7,754 nucleotides of DNA from DASUPK01 sp035456265 (lineage in GTDB: Bacteria > Actinomycetota > Thermoleophilia > Solirubrobacterales > 70-9). Position numbers and translations under genes: made by a program. The stretch covers positions 1 to 7,754 of the forward strand of contig DATIDP010000008.1 of the NCBI GenBank assembly GCA_035456265.1. Direction: 5' to 3'. Shown piece after piece: positions 6,681 to 7,754 of this stretch (position 1 is the stretch's first letter; each line of letters begins with the position of its first letter). The notes beneath the pieces were generated by a model. That model saw only the letters and a program-made list of their open reading frames with translations. It was not told the origin of the DNA and did not search any database.

Positions 6681-7247
6681 GTGCCCTTGATCAGCACCAA
6701 CCAGTTCAAGAACGGGACTCACATCGACGTCGACGGGACCGTCTTCCGCATCGTCGAGTTCCAGCACGTCAAGCCCGGCAAGGGCGGCGCCTTCGTGCGC
6801 TCGAAGCTGAAGCGCGTTGACGACGGCGCCGTGATCGACAAGACCTTCAAGGCCGGTGAGAAGTTCCGCCCGGTTCGCACCGAGACGCGCAAGATGCAGT
6901 TCCTCTACGACTCGGGCGACGCGGCCGTCTTCATGGACATCCAGAGCTACGACCAGGTCGAGATCCCGAAGTCCGTGGTGGGCGACGCCCTCAAATGGGT
7001 GCCTCCGAACTCGGACGTCGACCTGCTCTTCGTCGACGAGCGACCGGCCGGCGCGCAGCCGCCGAGCGCGGTCGACCTCGCGATCACCCAGACCGATCCG
7101 GGCCTGAAGGGCGACACCGCCTCGGGAGGCGGGACGAAGCCGGCCACCCTCGAGACCGGCGTGACGATCCAGGTGCCGCTCTTCATCGAGGAGGGCGAGC
7201 GGGTCCGGGTCGACACCCGCAGCGGCGAGTACGTCTCGCGTGCGTAG
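6681..7247 (+). CDS. efp: Elongation factor P
   Basis: This 188-residue protein is EF-P, which binds the ribosome between the P and E sites and relieves stalling at proline runs. It has the three beta-barrel domains of normal length. The N-terminal ISTNQFKNGTHIDVDG block is followed by VEFQHVKPGKGGAF, whose tip lysine K34 is the residue that enters the peptidyl-transferase centre and is modified in some bacteria. The C-terminal blocks TQTDPGLKGDTASGG and VPLFIEEGERVRVDTRSGEY are diagnostic. The start is GTG at 6681, with AGGCGG ten bases upstream; a TTG at 6687 would give the more usual MISTNQF N-terminus and cannot be excluded. It follows the flavoprotein gene by 6 bp and overlaps nusB by 8 bp, so it lacks an obvious promoter of its own here. 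No EF-P modification gene is visible in the window. Confidence 0.97.
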   Translation: MPLISTNQFKNGTHIDVDGTVFRIVEFQHVKPGKGGAFVRSKLKRVDDGAVIDKTFKAGEKFRPVRTETRKMQFLYDSGDAAVFMDIQSYDQVEIPKSVVGDALKWVPPNSDVDLLFVDERPAGAQPPSAVDLAITQTDPGLKGDTASGGGTKPATLETGVTIQVPLFIEEGERVRVDTRSGEYVSRA

Positions 7248-7620
7248 GTCGGACCAGCGCCGCGACGCCGTCTTCGCGCTCTACCAGCACGAGGTGACCG
7301 GCAGGCCGCTGGGCGAGGTTCTCCGCGACGCCAAGCCGTTCTCGCGCGAGCTGGCCGAGGCCGTGGACGCCAGGCGCTCCGATCTGGACGAGGTGATCTC
7401 CCGGCACTCCCAGAACTGGACGATTCAGCGGATCGCCCCCCTGGAGCGCAACATCATGCGCGTGGCGCTCTACGAGGCGATGAACCTGGACGATGTCCCG
7501 GTCGAGGTCGCGATCGACGAGGCGGTGGAGCTCGCCAAGGAGTACTGCGGAGCGGAAGCACCCGGCTTCGTCAACGGCGTCCTCGGGGCGGCCCTGGAGG
7601 AGAGGGGCGCCGTCGACTGA
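7240..7620 (+). CDS. nusB: Transcription antitermination factor NusB
   Basis: A 126-residue all-helical RNA-binding protein that, with NusE (ribosomal protein S10), binds boxA RNA and supports antitermination of rRNA operons. The recognisable blocks are RRDAVFALYQHEV near residues 7-19, the central W(T)IQRIAPLERNIMRVALYE around 60-80, then the family-defining VPVEVAIDEAVELAKEY and the FVNGVLGAAL close to the C-terminus. Length is slightly short but within the family range. The start GTG at 7240 lies inside the last codons of efp (8-bp overlap), with GGCGAG about 11 bases upstream; no better start exists. The efp-nusB order is common in actinobacteria and Firmicutes, which supports both calls. 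Translation is probably coupled to efp. Confidence 0.95.
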   Translation: MRRSDQRRDAVFALYQHEVTGRPLGEVLRDAKPFSRELAEAVDARRSDLDEVISRHSQNWTIQRIAPLERNIMRVALYEAMNLDDVPVEVAIDEAVELAKEYCGAEAPGFVNGVLGAALEERGAVD

Positions 7621-7754
7621 TGACGGCGTCGCTCGAGGGCCTCGAGGGACTCCTCCTCGACCTGAGCGGCGTCGTCTACGTGCAGGACGAGGCGGTCCCC
7701 GGTGCACCTGAGGCAGTGGCGAGAATGCGCGATGCCGGGCTGCCGATCCGGCTC
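7620..7754 (+). CDS. HAD-IIA family phosphatase (LHPP-like), N-terminal fragment
   Basis: Only the first 45 residues are in the window. The motif LLLDLSGVVYVQDEAVPGAP (11-30) is the first HAD catalytic block: D14 is the expected nucleophile that forms the phospho-aspartyl intermediate. The second acidic position is Ser16 instead of the usual Asp, giving DxSGVxY as in the LHPP-like branch (phospholysine/phosphohistidine phosphatases, HAD subclass IIA) rather than NagD-type enzymes with DxDGV. EAVARMRDAGLPIRL continues the fold as expected. The ATG overlaps the nusB stop by one base (TGATG), with GGAGGAGAGGGG (7596-7607) inside nusB as ribosome site, so it is translationally coupled to nusB. 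Substrate cannot be inferred from the fragment. Confidence 0.75.
   Translation, partial: MTASLEGLEGLLLDLSGVVYVQDEAVPGAPEAVARMRDAGLPIRL

Overview
The window is very GC-rich and nearly fully coding, with G or C in most third codon positions, GTG starts and overlapping genes. The EF-P/NusB pair and overall gene style suggest a high-GC actinobacterium, possibly a deep-branching group such as Thermoleophilia. That placement is inference; no rRNA or other decisive marker is present. I see no mobile element, CRISPR array or tRNA.

Left part, minus strand (1-1693): an LtrA-family membrane protein is followed after 44 bp by a cation:proton antiporter that runs off the left edge. Both are multi-span membrane proteins and probably share a transcript. 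A perfect 8-bp inverted repeat touches the LtrA start codon, inside the 105-bp divergent spacer.

Middle, plus strand (1799-5363): a cytoplasmic beta-lactamase-fold serine hydrolase overlaps the start of a P1B-type metal ATPase. A small hemerythrin-like (HHE) protein follows the ATPase after 21 bp. The ATPase carries the TPC membrane motif and the C-terminal QExxDxxxIxNALR signature of the P1B-5 subclass. Some P1B-5 pumps carry a hemerythrin domain fused at the C-terminus. Here the same two modules appear as separate adjacent genes, which is the most interesting observation in the window.

Spacer (5364-5534): 171 bp with a 9-bp inverted repeat and, on the minus strand, the 3' end of a reading frame with strongly coding-like composition but no usable start codon. 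This may be a decayed small gene.

Right part, plus strand (5535-7754): a sulfide:quinone-reductase-like flavoprotein lies 6 bp before efp (elongation factor P). efp overlaps nusB, and nusB overlaps by one base the start of a HAD-IIA phosphatase of the LHPP-like type, cut by the window edge. This tightly packed run looks like one transcription unit that joins a redox enzyme to translation and transcription housekeeping genes.
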